From the NCBI GenBank assembly GCA_003838145.1, contig QYZZ01000047.1, forward strand, positions 1 through 64,000: a DNA stretch of 64,000 nt, given 5' to 3'. The stretch is from Tindallia sp. MSAO_Bac2. Lineage in GTDB: Bacteria > Bacillota > Clostridia > Peptostreptococcales > Tindalliaceae. A program made the translations under genes and the position numbers. The notes beneath the pieces were generated by a model. The model was not told where the DNA came from, did not search any database, and was given only the letters and a program-made list of their open reading frames with translations. Positions 55,261-64,000 of this stretch are shown piece after piece (position 1 is the first letter of the stretch; every line of letters starts with the position of its first letter).

Positions 55261-56346
55261 TTAGAATCTTCCAACGATAACATCATCTTCGCTTATGATA
55301 CCAGCATCAACTAATGCGCGCTGATAAGAAGTTGCTTCTCTTGAAATTCGAACCGTAGCTCCTGAAATACCATCGATAGAATTCTGAACGGTTCTGGTTG
55401 CGCCAGACTCTACATCAACACCAAAGATATTGTCTTCGTTTACTGCCCCTGCAAATCGTTCAACAGACCAGTCTACCAGTGATGTTAACTCTGTGGCGTT
55501 CTGACCAATAAGGGATTCTTCAATTGCTGTGAAGTTGCCAGCCCAACCACCATTTCCGAAGTATCCATAGCTAAGTTCCATCTCTTGTGGATGGCCACCG
55601 GAGAACTCAATACCAAAAGCTTCCATGAATTCCTGTACGGTGGAGTCATTATCAATTCCTTCTAAAATTCCTTGATCATTCACAACATGAGACCAAATAT
55701 CAACATCAAAGATGGTTTTTCCGTCTAACTCATCCCAGCTGTCTGGTCTTAATAAACCGGATCCGGAGGTTAATACTGTTGGAACCATTTCGCCGCTGTC
55801 TACGGTTAATTCGCCCATGCTCATACTAAAGTCATAGTCAGCATCAAATTTGTATTCAAACTGATAACGGGTTACCGGGCATACAAGGGCAATGGCAGCA
55901 GTGTTGTCTTCGCTGACTCCTGCAGCATAGAAGGACATCATATCAGCTGTGTAGATGGTAAACATTGAGTCGCCAGCTTCGTAGTCATCACCTGGAATTG
56001 CTGGACTTGGGTCAACATCGTAATCAACTTCAACAAATGCGTTTCCGCTTTGTCGGGTAGTCCAAAAACCGTCTTTCTGAACGAAGAAAAGCATTTTTGC
56101 ATCAAGAATGGTACCATCATCATCTAACTGTAAAATTGTTTCAATATACTGATTTGCTTCATCGAAGGTTCCACCGCCTGCTTCACCTCTCCATGAATAA
56201 CCAACATAATGACCTGCTAAAGAGCTATTGGTATCATTATTAGCTTCTGCTGGTTGGTCTGTACCAGTTGGGGAACAGGCCGTTGCGAAAAGTAAAACAA
56301 ATAATAACACGATTGATACTACTACACTCATTTTCTTGTTTTTCAA
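55261..56346 (-). CDS. FMN-binding-domain lipoprotein with two flavinylation-type motifs
   Basis: 361-residue exported lipoprotein. Signal peptide and lipobox FATAC (Cys near residue 24), Asn/Thr-rich linker, then two repeat-like halves. The C-terminus has DVESGAT and, 17 residues on, DGISGAT, both matching the D-x2-S-G-A-T motif on which ApbE attaches FMN to Thr. It could carry electrons outside the membrane. TTG start follows GGGGAG; a nearby ATG five codons in is the alternative. No ApbE or partner reductase is in the window. Confidence 0.8.
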   Translation of the reverse strand: MKNKKMSVVVSIVLLFVLLFATACSPTGTDQPAEANNDTNSSLAGHYVGYSWRGEAGGGTFDEANQYIETILQLDDDGTILDAKMLFFVQKDGFWTTRQSGNAFVEVDYDVDPSPAIPGDDYEAGDSMFTIYTADMMSFYAAGVSEDNTAAIALVCPVTRYQFEYKFDADYDFSMSMGELTVDSGEMVPTVLTSGSGLLRPDSWDELDGKTIFDVDIWSHVVNDQGILEGIDNDSTVQEFMEAFGIEFSGGHPQEMELSYGYFGNGGWAGNFTAIEESLIGQNATELTSLVDWSVERFAGAVNEDNIFGVDVESGATRTVQNSIDGISGATVRISREATSYQRALVDAGIISEDDVIVGRF

Positions 56347-56428
56347 ACTAATCTCCCCTTTTCAGATTGTTAAATACATGACAAACTTGGACATAAACAA
56401 ATTGATGATGACTAATTTAAATGTACCA

Positions 56429-56442
56429 TGAAAACGTTTCGC
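56429..56442 (-). promoter_or_regulatory. cre-like CcpA/LacI-family site
   Basis: TGAAAACGTTTCGC matches the cre consensus (TGWAARCGYTWNCW) except near its 3' end and is flanked by TGTAC and GTACA inverted bases. It lies about 85 bases before the lipoprotein start, where it could impose carbon control. Confidence 0.4.
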
Positions 56443-56512
56443 CATGTACACCTGCTATCTGTAATAAGTCCTTTTGAAAAGGGACAAATATCCTTCGAGG
56501 CCTATATTTGTT

Positions 56513-57148
56513 TTATTTCAACATTTTCATTCGTTGCCAGTACATAGCTGCTTCTGTTCGGTTCGTGGCATTCAATTTTTTTAAAAGCTTGCTAACATTA
56601 TTACGCACTGTTTTTTCTGAAAGCATCATTAGTTCGCTGATCTCCCGGTTGGTTTTGCCCTGGCTTACCAGTTCCATGATTTCTTTTTCCTGCTGACTTA
56701 AATATTCATGCTGCGGCTGTTCATCTTTTACGGAGTTCATTATTTTACTCATAATAATAGGATCCATGGCTGGTTTACCGGCTGCAACGTCCTTTAAAGC
56801 CGTTACAATATTCTCGCTTGCAACGCTTTTAAGCAAATAACCGTCGGCTCCGGCTTTAATGGCTTCTATCACAATGGAATCTTCAGCAAAAGCAGACAAA
56901 ATCATTACTTTAATGGACGCATTCTGTTTTTTGATTTCACGGCAGCCAGAGGCACCATCACCATCCGGCAGCTTAATATCCAGCAACACAACATCTGGCT
57001 TGGAACTCTTAATACTGGTATATGCTTCTTTCAATGTACCTGCCTGACCGCACACGGAAATACCATCACTGTTTTCTATAAGGCTGGCAATGCCAGAACG
57101 AACAATGGCATGATCATCCACTAAAAAAACACGAATATCCTTACTCAT
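56513..57148 (-). CDS. NarL/LuxR-family response regulator
   Basis: 211-residue regulator: receiver with FLVDDHAIVRSG, phospho-Asp in DVVLLDIKLPDGDG near 56 and Lys in GYLLKSVASENI, then LuxR-type HTH (about 145-205) with EIMELVSQGKTNREISELM and TVRNNVSKLLKKL. ATG at 57148 follows GGAGGAG and overlaps the neighbouring kinase's end. Its cognate kinase gene appears broken. Confidence 0.93.
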   Translation of the reverse strand: MSKDIRVFLVDDHAIVRSGIASLIENSDGISVCGQAGTLKEAYTSIKSSKPDVVLLDIKLPDGDGASGCREIKKQNASIKVMILSAFAEDSIVIEAIKAGADGYLLKSVASENIVTALKDVAAGKPAMDPIIMSKIMNSVKDEQPQHEYLSQQEKEIMELVSQGKTNREISELMMLSEKTVRNNVSKLLKKLNATNRTEAAMYWQRMKMLK

Positions 57149-58542
57149 CACTTATCTCCTCCCAGGGTACGCTAATAGTAACGCTTGTTCCATTCTGATT
57201 GCTTTTTATGTTTATCTTTCCTTTAATAGAGGATGCCCGGTCCTCCATATTTTTTAACCCATAATGCTGTTCGCTTTCATCAGCTCCAGTGTCAAAGCCT
57301 ACTCCATTGTCTGTCACACTGATGGTGAGGCTGGTCATGGTGGAGCGGACGATAAGCCTTACCAGACTGGCTTTAGAATGTTTAAAAGCATTCCAAAGCG
57401 CTTCCTGCACAATGTAATATAGTTGTGCCATTTTAAATTTTGAAAGAGAGCCGTAAGTAAAATCCGGCATCTGATCAAGAAAATCAACAGGCAGACCCCA
57501 CTTCCTGCTAAACTGATCAGCCAGTTCTCTCAGTTCGTGCTGAAGGTTTTCAATTTGAATAATTGGTTCTGGTTCTCGCTCAATGTAAGACCTCATTTGT
57601 TCTGCAATCCAGTCAAGATCACTCCTGATTTTTTTTGAGACTTTCAATTTTACTCGCATCATCCTCTTTTCGAATACTTTCATTGATTTGTAATCCGATA
57701 ACAAACATATGCTGAAGGATAACATCATGAATTTCACGGCCAAGCTCGTTACGATGCTGATGAATTACCTGCTTTTGGGTAAGGCGATCCAATCTCCGCT
57801 TGGTTTCCCATTCAAAAATCCGAATCAGAATAACCACGAAAATGGTTATTGTGACAGCAGAAAAAGCCCTACCTATTTCTACCGGGAAACCAAATATGGA
57901 AAAAAACGTCATGCGGTTTATAATATTGGCTGGGAAAAAGCTTTTCTGGCTGACAACAAGTCCTGCCAGGATGCCATATAATATGAAGAAAAAACCTAAC
58001 ACCCTCATTTTAATGGTGACGGATTTCAGCATAAGAGTATCTGTATCCGCAGCATGATAAAAAAGAGCAATACCGGAAATCAGCGCACCGGGAAATCCAA
58101 TGAAATAACGACTGAACGCATCTTCAACAAAAAGCCAATGAAGATCATTAAGACCATAAAAGGAAAAGAGTAGTACAAAAGCGCTGGCCCAAATACCATA
58201 AATGATCATCGGCAGTTTATTTAAAGCTTGTTTCAAGGAAGAATTCCAGTAGATCAAATGAGAACCAAACAACCATAGAAAAACGAAGGATAAACCGTTG
58301 ACAAAGCTTCCCGCAACCAGCAATTGTCGGTGGAGCTCCGGAACAAGTCCGGATATGCGAAGCATAATGATCTATTCAGTAGTACCATGAATAATACCAA
58401 ACCCACCCAGATATGGAAGGGCAGCCTGTAAAGGAAATTTGCTTTTATAGCGATTGCTCTGCAATAGAGAGGCCACTCCCATTATAAAAAAGGCCAATCC
58501 ATAAATAAAGAAAAGAAATACATACGCATTATCTGTATACAT
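57141..58542 (-). pseudogene. NarL-type histidine kinase gene with an in-frame stop and a frameshift
   Basis: A sensor kinase reads through if two lesions are ignored. Starting at 58542, 56 codons of membrane domain (…GGFGIIHGTTE) reach a TAG at 58372-58374 where the family has Trp; the same frame continues through further helices and the HisKA_3 phospho-His region REIHDVILQHMF. At an 8-A tract (57629-57636) the frame shifts by one base; seven A would restore continuity into SDLDWIAEQM. The rest has the HATPase motifs YIVQEALWNAFKHS and DNGVGFD. Both breaks could be real decay, or one could be an error. Confidence 0.8.
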
Positions 58543-58764
58543 GATAAATCATCCTGTCCTTGAGAATTACAATCATTATACATTATATTGATGTATATAG
58601 AAATAAATCATTTTACAATAATATACAGTAAACAAAAGTTTTTTGAACTGTCTTTTATTGCGATGCTCGCAGATAAAAACTGATAATAAGATATCATAAG
58701 TAAAAGGAAAACGAATGCCGCTGCGATTGGAGACGGACAATTCAGAAAGTTGAAACAACATTTC

Positions 58765-58793
58765 TTGACAGCGAGCCCATTGCATACTATACT
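58765..58793 (+). promoter_or_regulatory. Sigma-A promoter of gltB
   Basis: Perfect TTGACA, 17-base spacer, TATACT. The 324-base gap 58543-58866 otherwise shows AT-rich sequence, a small GCGA/TCGC hairpin near 58660 and no convincing gene. Confidence 0.88.
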
Positions 58794-58866
58794 TGTTAAA
58801 ATTCATATTTATTCATATTGTATTATTTGTTTGATAACGATTTTTCAATGATAGGAGAGGATGTAA

Positions 58867-61800
58867 ATGGGACAACCGGGACTGCCTCAAAAGCAGGGTT
58901 TATATGACCCGGCAATGGAGAAAAGCAACTGTGGTGTTGGTTTTGTGGTTCAGATGAAAAACCAGGCTTCTCACGAAATAGTGAAGCAGGGATTGGCAAT
59001 TTTGCATAAACTGAAACATCGTGGAGCTGTGGGCGCGGATGCCACCACCGGCGATGGTGCCGGCATGATGGTACAGATACCGCATGATTTTTTCAGCTCC
59101 ATCCAGGATGAATTAGGTTTTGATCTGCCAGGATCAGGTGCTTATGCCGTTGGAATGGTTTTTCTCCCCAGGGAGCCTAATGCAGCTCTCTACTGTCAAG
59201 GGGTTTTTGAAAAGGTAATAAAGGAAGAAGAACTGCAATTAATGGGCTGGAGGGAAGTGCCTGTGGAGCAGGAAGCCTGCGGCATATCGGCCAGAGCCAC
59301 CAGACCATCAGTGATGCAGGTCTTTGTTCAACGTGGAAAACAGGACGCAGACAGTTTTGAGCGAAAACTGCTGATGGTGCGAAAACAGGTACAGCTGAGG
59401 ATTGTCAATTCACAGCGCCCCTATACGGAGTACTTCTTTGTGTGCAGTCTTTCAGCCAGAACCATGGTTTATAAAGGGCAGATCCTGGGATATAAGCTTC
59501 AGGATTTTTATCCGGACTTAAAGGACCCATCCTTTAAATCCGCCGTGGCGATTGTTCATGAGCGTTACAGCACCAATACCTTCCCTTCCTGGAAAATGGC
59601 GCACCCCTACCGCTATATTGCCCATAATGGTGAAATAAACACCATTACTGGTAATGTGAACTGGATGAATGCCCGAGAAGGTGTGATGAAATCCGATCTT
59701 TTTGGCGAAGAATTCGATAAAATACTACCGGTAATCGAGCCCTCCGGCAGTGATTCTGCCAGCCTTGACAATACCTTTGAATTCTTTGTGTCCAATGGCA
59801 TTTCTTTGGAGCATGCCATGATGATGCTGATCCCGGAAGCATGGCAGGATAATAAATCCATGCCGGCTGAATTGCAGGCATTTTACGAATACCATGCAAG
59901 GCTGATGCAACCCTGGGATGGACCGGCCACCATTGCTTTTACGGATGGAAGAAAAGTGGGCATCGCTGTAGATCGAAACGGACTCAGACCCTGCCGTTAC
60001 TGGATAACGGATAAGGATATTTTTGTAATGGCCTCCGAAACCGGCGTTTTGGACGAAACACCGGAGCATATCGTGGAAAAAGGCGGTATGCAGCCAGGCC
60101 ACCTGATGATACTTGATCTGGAGGAAGGTGAGCTTCTTCGAAACGAAGCAGTAAAAGCCAAAGTAGCCAAGGAACATGCTTACGAACCATGGATCAGTGA
60201 AAATCGTATTTCCATGAAAGAAATGGATGAATACCCGGACCCACGTCCCATGAACCCGGATTTATTGCGTAAAAAGCAAAAAACCTTCGGATATACCAAA
60301 GAAGAAATCAAATATATTTTGACACCTATGGCTAAAAATGGCGAAGAAAACATTGGCGCCATGGGGATGGATATTCCACTGGCGGTATTGTCGAAAGAAC
60401 CTCAGCTGCTGTTCAACTATTTCCGACAAAAATTCGCACAGGTAACCAATCCGGCCATCGATTCCATTCGTGAGAAAAAAGCCATGTCTTTGGTTCAGTT
60501 TCTGGGCAACCACGGCCTTCTGGTGGACAAAGTAGAAATACCAAATAAAAAAGGCTATATCCGAATTGACAGCCCGGTGCTGTTGAATCACGAACTGGAA
60601 GGACTTCGGCATTTGTATACGGATGACTTTAAAACCGTTACCCTACCCATTACCTTCCAGACCGACGGCGGACCTGACCGGCTTCGTACTGCTTTGGATA
60701 ATCTGTGCCAGAGAGCTGAGGAAAACATTCTTCAGGGACATAATATCCTGATTTTAAGCGATCGCAATATCGATTATTACAATGCGCCAATTCCAAGCCT
60801 CCTGGCGGTAAGTGCGGTTCATCAGCATTTGGTGAAATGCAAGCTTAGAACTAAGGCGGATTTAATCGTAGAAACCGGGGACGCCAGAGACGTAATGCAT
60901 TTGGCCTTGCTCATTGGATTTGGTGCAACGGCGCTGAACCCATATATAGCCTATGAAACCATCGGAATAGAGAATCAGGAAGAAATCAGTCTTTACTGCC
61001 GTGCCCTGGAAAAAGGACTGCTGAAGATTATCGCCAAAATGGGTATTTCAACCCTGCAGAGCTACCAGGGGGCCCAAACCTTTGAAATAATCGGTATTTC
61101 CGATGAAGTGGTGGAAACCTACTTCCCGGGTACTGCCGCCCGTATTTCCGGTATAGGGCTACAGGAAATTGCTGAAGAATGCCTGAAGCGTCATAAGCCG
61201 GCCTATAGCATCACGGAAGTCCAACGAGGGGATTTACAGTTAGGTGGAGAGCTTTTCTGGAAGGAAGGCAGAGAATCCCATATTTTCAATCCTCAACGGG
61301 TCAATATGCTGCAAAAGGCGGCCAGCCTAAACAGCTATGAAGCCTATAGGGAACTATCCGACGATATTCATCACCATCGGCAACCGGCAGAAACCCTTCG
61401 TGGGTTGCTGAATTTTCACTCAGGACAATCCATACCCCTTGAAGAAGTGGAACCGGTGGAAAACATCCGGAAACGTTTCACCTCTGGTGCAGTCTCATTT
61501 GGTTCTATCAGTAAAGAAGCCCACGAAACCATGGCCATTGCCATGAACCGGATGGGCGCCAAAAGCAACAGCGGAGAAGGCGGTGAAAACCCGGTTCGTT
61601 ATTTTAAGGACATTCACGGAAACCAGCTGAAAAGTGCTTCCAAGCAGGTGGCCTCCGGCCGTTTTGGCGTAACGACCCATTATCTGGTAAATGCAGATGA
61701 AATACAGATCAAAGTGGGCCAGGGAGCTAAGCCGGGCGAAGGCGGCCATCTGCCTGGTGATAAAGTAACGGTGGAAATTGCGGAAGTGCGCCATTCTTTA

Positions 61801-63351
61801 CCGGGAATCGATTTAATTTCTCCGCCGCCCCACCATGATGTTTATTCAATCGAAGATTTAGCGCAGTTAATTTTTGACCTGAAAAACGCTAATCCCAAAG
61901 CCCGGATTAATGTGAAACTGGTGGCCTCCAGCGGCGTTGGCACCGTTGCGGCCGGTGTGGCCAAAGCTCATGCAGATGCTATACTCATCAGCGGCCATGA
62001 TGGTGGCACCGGAGCTTCCGCCTTCAGCTCCATGAAGCATGTGGGCATTCCCTGGGAGCTGGGAGTGGCAGAAGTTCAGCAAACCTTAATGCTGAACAAT
62101 TTACGAAGCCGCGTGATCTTTCAAACAGACGGAAAGCTCTGTACAGGCAGAGATGCAGTGGTAGCTGCTTTACTGGGCGCCGAGGAATATGGATTTACTA
62201 CCGCTGCTATGATTGCCAGCGGCTGCACCATGTGTCGTCAGTGTCACCGCAACAAATGCCCAGTAGGAATTGCCACTCAGGATGAAAACCTGAGGAAGAA
62301 ATACGCCGGAAGACTGGAATACCTGGAAAACTATTTCACCTTTGTGGCCATGGAAATGAGAGAAATCATGGCTCAGCTGGGATACCGGAAGGTTGACGAT
62401 ATGATCGGCCAGACCGAAAGTCTTCGACTGCGCAAGGATATTCAGGGTAAAGCATCCCTGCTGGACCTGTCAGACCTGTTGTATGCACCTGAACTGCCGG
62501 CATCCATTCAACCAAGATGCACTACAGCCCAGGATCATGGCCTGGAAGAAGTACTGGACCTTCAGCTTCTGGAGTTGGCATCAGAAAGTCTGGAAAAAAG
62601 AAAACCAGTAGAGGGCGAATACCCGGTATGCAATACAGACAGGGCTGTTGGAACCATGTTAAGCGGTGAAATTGCCAAGAGATATGGACAGGCTGGCCTG
62701 GAAGATGATACCATCAGGCTTAAATGTCATGGTTCAGCCGGGCAAAGCTTTGGAGCCTTTGCAGTGAAAGGCCTGACTTTGACTCTGACAGGAGACGCCA
62801 ACGATTACCTGGGAAAAGGCCTCAGCGGTGGAAAAATTATTGTAAAACCTGAGGAAGGCGTTGGATTTGATCCTTCTCAGAACTGGGTTGCAGGAAATAC
62901 ATTGCTGTACGGGGCAACAGATGGAGAAGTGTATCTACAGGGCCAGGCAGGACACCGATTTGCTGTTCGTAACTCTGGGGCCATCGCCGTGGTAGAAGGC
63001 ATTGGAAGCCATGGTTGCGAATACATGACCGGTGGAGTTGTTGTGGTTTTGGGTCCGGTGGGAGATAATTTTGGTGCCGGCATGAGCGGTGGTATGGCAT
63101 TCTTACTGGACGAAGACGGAAACCTCAGTTCAAGGATCAATGAAGATCTGATAGAGCTGATGGAGATAAAAGATACCAGTCATCAGGAAACCCTGAAAAA
63201 ATGCCTGGAAAAACACCTTGAATACACGAAAAGTCCAAAGGCTCAGAAATTGCTGAAAGACTGGAATAAGAACCTTTCCAAATTTAAACTGGCAGTATCA
63301 CCAATATATTTATCAAAAAAAGCCTTGCTTTTTGAGAAGAATGTGATATAA
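58867..63351 (+). CDS. gltB: Glutamate synthase large subunit
   Basis: 1494-residue multidomain enzyme making glutamate from glutamine and 2-oxoglutarate. A short propeptide (1-21) is removed to expose the nucleophile Cys22 in SNCGVGF; amidotransferase domain (about 22-420); central domain; FMN/synthase domain (about 800-1190) with GAKPGEGGHLPGDK and SGHDGGTGAS; a [3Fe-4S] cluster motif C-x5-C-x4-C near 1120; and a C-terminal GXGXG beta-helix. Start follows AGGAGAGG. No NADPH-supplying small subunit (gltD) follows; glnA does. Confidence 0.95.
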   Translation: MGQPGLPQKQGLYDPAMEKSNCGVGFVVQMKNQASHEIVKQGLAILHKLKHRGAVGADATTGDGAGMMVQIPHDFFSSIQDELGFDLPGSGAYAVGMVFLPREPNAALYCQGVFEKVIKEEELQLMGWREVPVEQEACGISARATRPSVMQVFVQRGKQDADSFERKLLMVRKQVQLRIVNSQRPYTEYFFVCSLSARTMVYKGQILGYKLQDFYPDLKDPSFKSAVAIVHERYSTNTFPSWKMAHPYRYIAHNGEINTITGNVNWMNAREGVMKSDLFGEEFDKILPVIEPSGSDSASLDNTFEFFVSNGISLEHAMMMLIPEAWQDNKSMPAELQAFYEYHARLMQPWDGPATIAFTDGRKVGIAVDRNGLRPCRYWITDKDIFVMASETGVLDETPEHIVEKGGMQPGHLMILDLEEGELLRNEAVKAKVAKEHAYEPWISENRISMKEMDEYPDPRPMNPDLLRKKQKTFGYTKEEIKYILTPMAKNGEENIGAMGMDIPLAVLSKEPQLLFNYFRQKFAQVTNPAIDSIREKKAMSLVQFLGNHGLLVDKVEIPNKKGYIRIDSPVLLNHELEGLRHLYTDDFKTVTLPITFQTDGGPDRLRTALDNLCQRAEENILQGHNILILSDRNIDYYNAPIPSLLAVSAVHQHLVKCKLRTKADLIVETGDARDVMHLALLIGFGATALNPYIAYETIGIENQEEISLYCRALEKGLLKIIAKMGISTLQSYQGAQTFEIIGISDEVVETYFPGTAARISGIGLQEIAEECLKRHKPAYSITEVQRGDLQLGGELFWKEGRESHIFNPQRVNMLQKAASLNSYEAYRELSDDIHHHRQPAETLRGLLNFHSGQSIPLEEVEPVENIRKRFTSGAVSFGSISKEAHETMAIAMNRMGAKSNSGEGGENPVRYFKDIHGNQLKSASKQVASGRFGVTTHYLVNADEIQIKVGQGAKPGEGGHLPGDKVTVEIAEVRHSLPGIDLISPPPHHDVYSIEDLAQLIFDLKNANPKARINVKLVASSGVGTVAAGVAKAHADAILISGHDGGTGASAFSSMKHVGIPWELGVAEVQQTLMLNNLRSRVIFQTDGKLCTGRDAVVAALLGAEEYGFTTAAMIASGCTMCRQCHRNKCPVGIATQDENLRKKYAGRLEYLENYFTFVAMEMREIMAQLGYRKVDDMIGQTESLRLRKDIQGKASLLDLSDLLYAPELPASIQPRCTTAQDHGLEEVLDLQLLELASESLEKRKPVEGEYPVCNTDRAVGTMLSGEIAKRYGQAGLEDDTIRLKCHGSAGQSFGAFAVKGLTLTLTGDANDYLGKGLSGGKIIVKPEEGVGFDPSQNWVAGNTLLYGATDGEVYLQGQAGHRFAVRNSGAIAVVEGIGSHGCEYMTGGVVVVLGPVGDNFGAGMSGGMAFLLDEDGNLSSRINEDLIELMEIKDTSHQETLKKCLEKHLEYTKSPKAQKLLKDWNKNLSKFKLAVSPIYLSKKALLFEKNVI

Positions 63352-63378
63352 TTCCAATAATTAAATAATTGCAAGAAC

Positions 63379-63438
63379 AACGGCGTTCTTATTCACTGGC
63401 GGATTATTCTGCTTCAGTGTCTGAGCGCCGTTTTTTTT
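63379..63438 (+). terminator. Terminator/attenuator between gltB and glnA
   Basis: Stem AACGGCG(T)TC/GAGCGCCGTT with one mismatch, an inner CACTG/CAGTG pairing and eight T. The long loop and its place before glnA allow for regulated read-through; I see no known riboswitch in it. Confidence 0.8.
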
Positions 63439-63477
63439 ATTAGTTGCTCACCAACAAATTTTAAGGAGGCTGTTACC

Positions 63478-64000
63478 ATGCAAAAACTATCCAAAGAAGA
63501 TGTAATGAAGCAAGTAAGAGAAAATAATGTGAAATTTATCAGACTGCAGTTTACAGACATACTGGGAACGATGAAAAATGTTGCCATCACAGAAAGCCAA
63601 CTGGAAAAAGCCCTGAATAATGAGTGTATGTTTGACGGATCGTCCATCGAAGGATTTGTTCGAATTGAAGAATCGGATATGTATCTTCGTCCGGATCCAT
63701 CCACCTATGTAGAGTTTCCCTGGAGGCCACAGCATGACGGTGTGGCTCGCTTAATCTGTGATGTATATCAGCCGGATGGTAATGCATTTCCCGGAGATCC
63801 GAGAAATGTACTGAAGCGGGTACTGGATGAAGCAGCAGAAATGGGTTATACCTTTAATGTTGGACCGGAATGTGAATTTTTCCTGTTCCAGAAAGATGAA
63901 AATGGGTATCCTACAACCGAAACCCATGATCAGGCAGGTTACTTTGATTTAGGGCCGGTAGACCATGGTGAGGATGCACGAAGAGACATGTGTTTATTGC
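63478..64000 (+). CDS. glnA: Glutamine synthetase type I, 5' part (cut by window end)
   Basis: ATP-dependent ammonia assimilation. The visible 174 codons start with [18 protein letters not shown] and include [21 protein letters not shown] near residue 52, the beta-grasp domain and the first metal motif NVGPECEFF near 125. The frame is still open at base 64000. ATG follows AAGGAGG. Together with gltB this forms the GS-GOGAT pair. Confidence 0.95.
   Translation, partial: MQKLSKEDVMKQVRENNVKFIRLQFTDILGTMKNVAITESQLEKALNNECMFDGSSIEGFVRIEESDMYLRPDPSTYVEFPWRPQHDGVARLICDVYQPDGNAFPGDPRNVLKRVLDEAAEMGYTFNVGPECEFFLFQKDENGYPTTETHDQAGYFDLGPVDHGEDARRDMCLL

Noticed and set aside
57629-57636. Programmed -1 frameshift at the A tract
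   Set aside because: A -1 shift would enter the wrong frame; continuity needs the loss of one A, which is a +1-type shift.
58372-58374. TAG in the kinase gene as a pyrrolysine codon
   Set aside because: No supporting pyl genes in the window, and the kinase has a second lesion, so simple decay or error is more likely.
58576-58806. 76-codon minus-strand frame in the gltB upstream gap
   Set aside because: It covers the gltB promoter, lacks a ribosome site and looks like no known protein.

Overview
The window is a low-GC, gene-dense stretch of a Gram-positive anaerobe of the Clostridia type. The signs are strong purine-rich Shine-Dalgarno sites, frequent TTG/GTG starts, consensus sigma-A promoters, intrinsic terminators, an S-box riboswitch, LacI-family control and a low-GC tmRNA. 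A Na+-type membrane pyrophosphatase and a sucrose-phosphate synthase closely resembling the one I remember from Halothermothrix orenii suggest a salt- or alkali-adapted lifestyle (inference). No tRNA, rRNA operon, CRISPR array, prophage or intact insertion sequence was seen.

Bases 1-10285 are core: lower glycolysis (pgk, tpiA, gpmI, eno), secG, the pyrophosphatase hppA, a DUF1294 protein and rnr. RNase R (rnr) and SmpB-tmRNA (20759-21584) often sit side by side, but here a ten-gene nucleoside uptake and breakdown operon lies between them (10392-20752, counting from the lipoprotein to ribokinase is nine genes). It has a BMP-family ABC importer, two nucleoside hydrolases, a nucleoside/base deaminase-type amidohydrolase, an ARH-like glycohydrolase and ribokinase. 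Then come a membrane phosphodiesterase, an acetyltransferase, a SAM-riboswitch-controlled metY-metA pair, a 202-bp MITE-like inverted repeat and a leftward OsmC/aminotransferase/serA/DUF1015 group.

Bases 30790-43380 hold a LacI-controlled sugar locus: fructokinase-like kinase, sucrose-phosphate synthase, a complete MalFGK-type ABC importer, a GH65 phosphorylase and a convergent beta-phosphoglucomutase, followed by a MATE exporter. It can both make a glucosyl sugar and import and phosphorolyse one, which fits turnover of a compatible solute.

Bases 43502-54229 are the most unusual part: thirteen consecutive genes combining a chemosensory pathway (CheA with two CheW-like domains and a receiver, CheW, CheB, CheR, two CheY, three CheX/CheC-like proteins) with a sigma-factor-type partner switch (RsbW-like kinase, STAS antagonist, receiver-PP2C phosphatase) and a receiver-HD-GYP c-di-GMP phosphodiesterase. 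No receptor or flagellar gene is present. It looks like a chemosensory array rewired to gene expression and c-di-GMP rather than to a motor.

The right end has PspC/LiaF-like membrane proteins, a lipoprotein with two flavinylation-type motifs, a LuxR-type response regulator beside a histidine kinase gene broken by an in-frame TAG and a frameshift in an 8-A tract, then gltB and the 5' part of glnA, which runs off the window.
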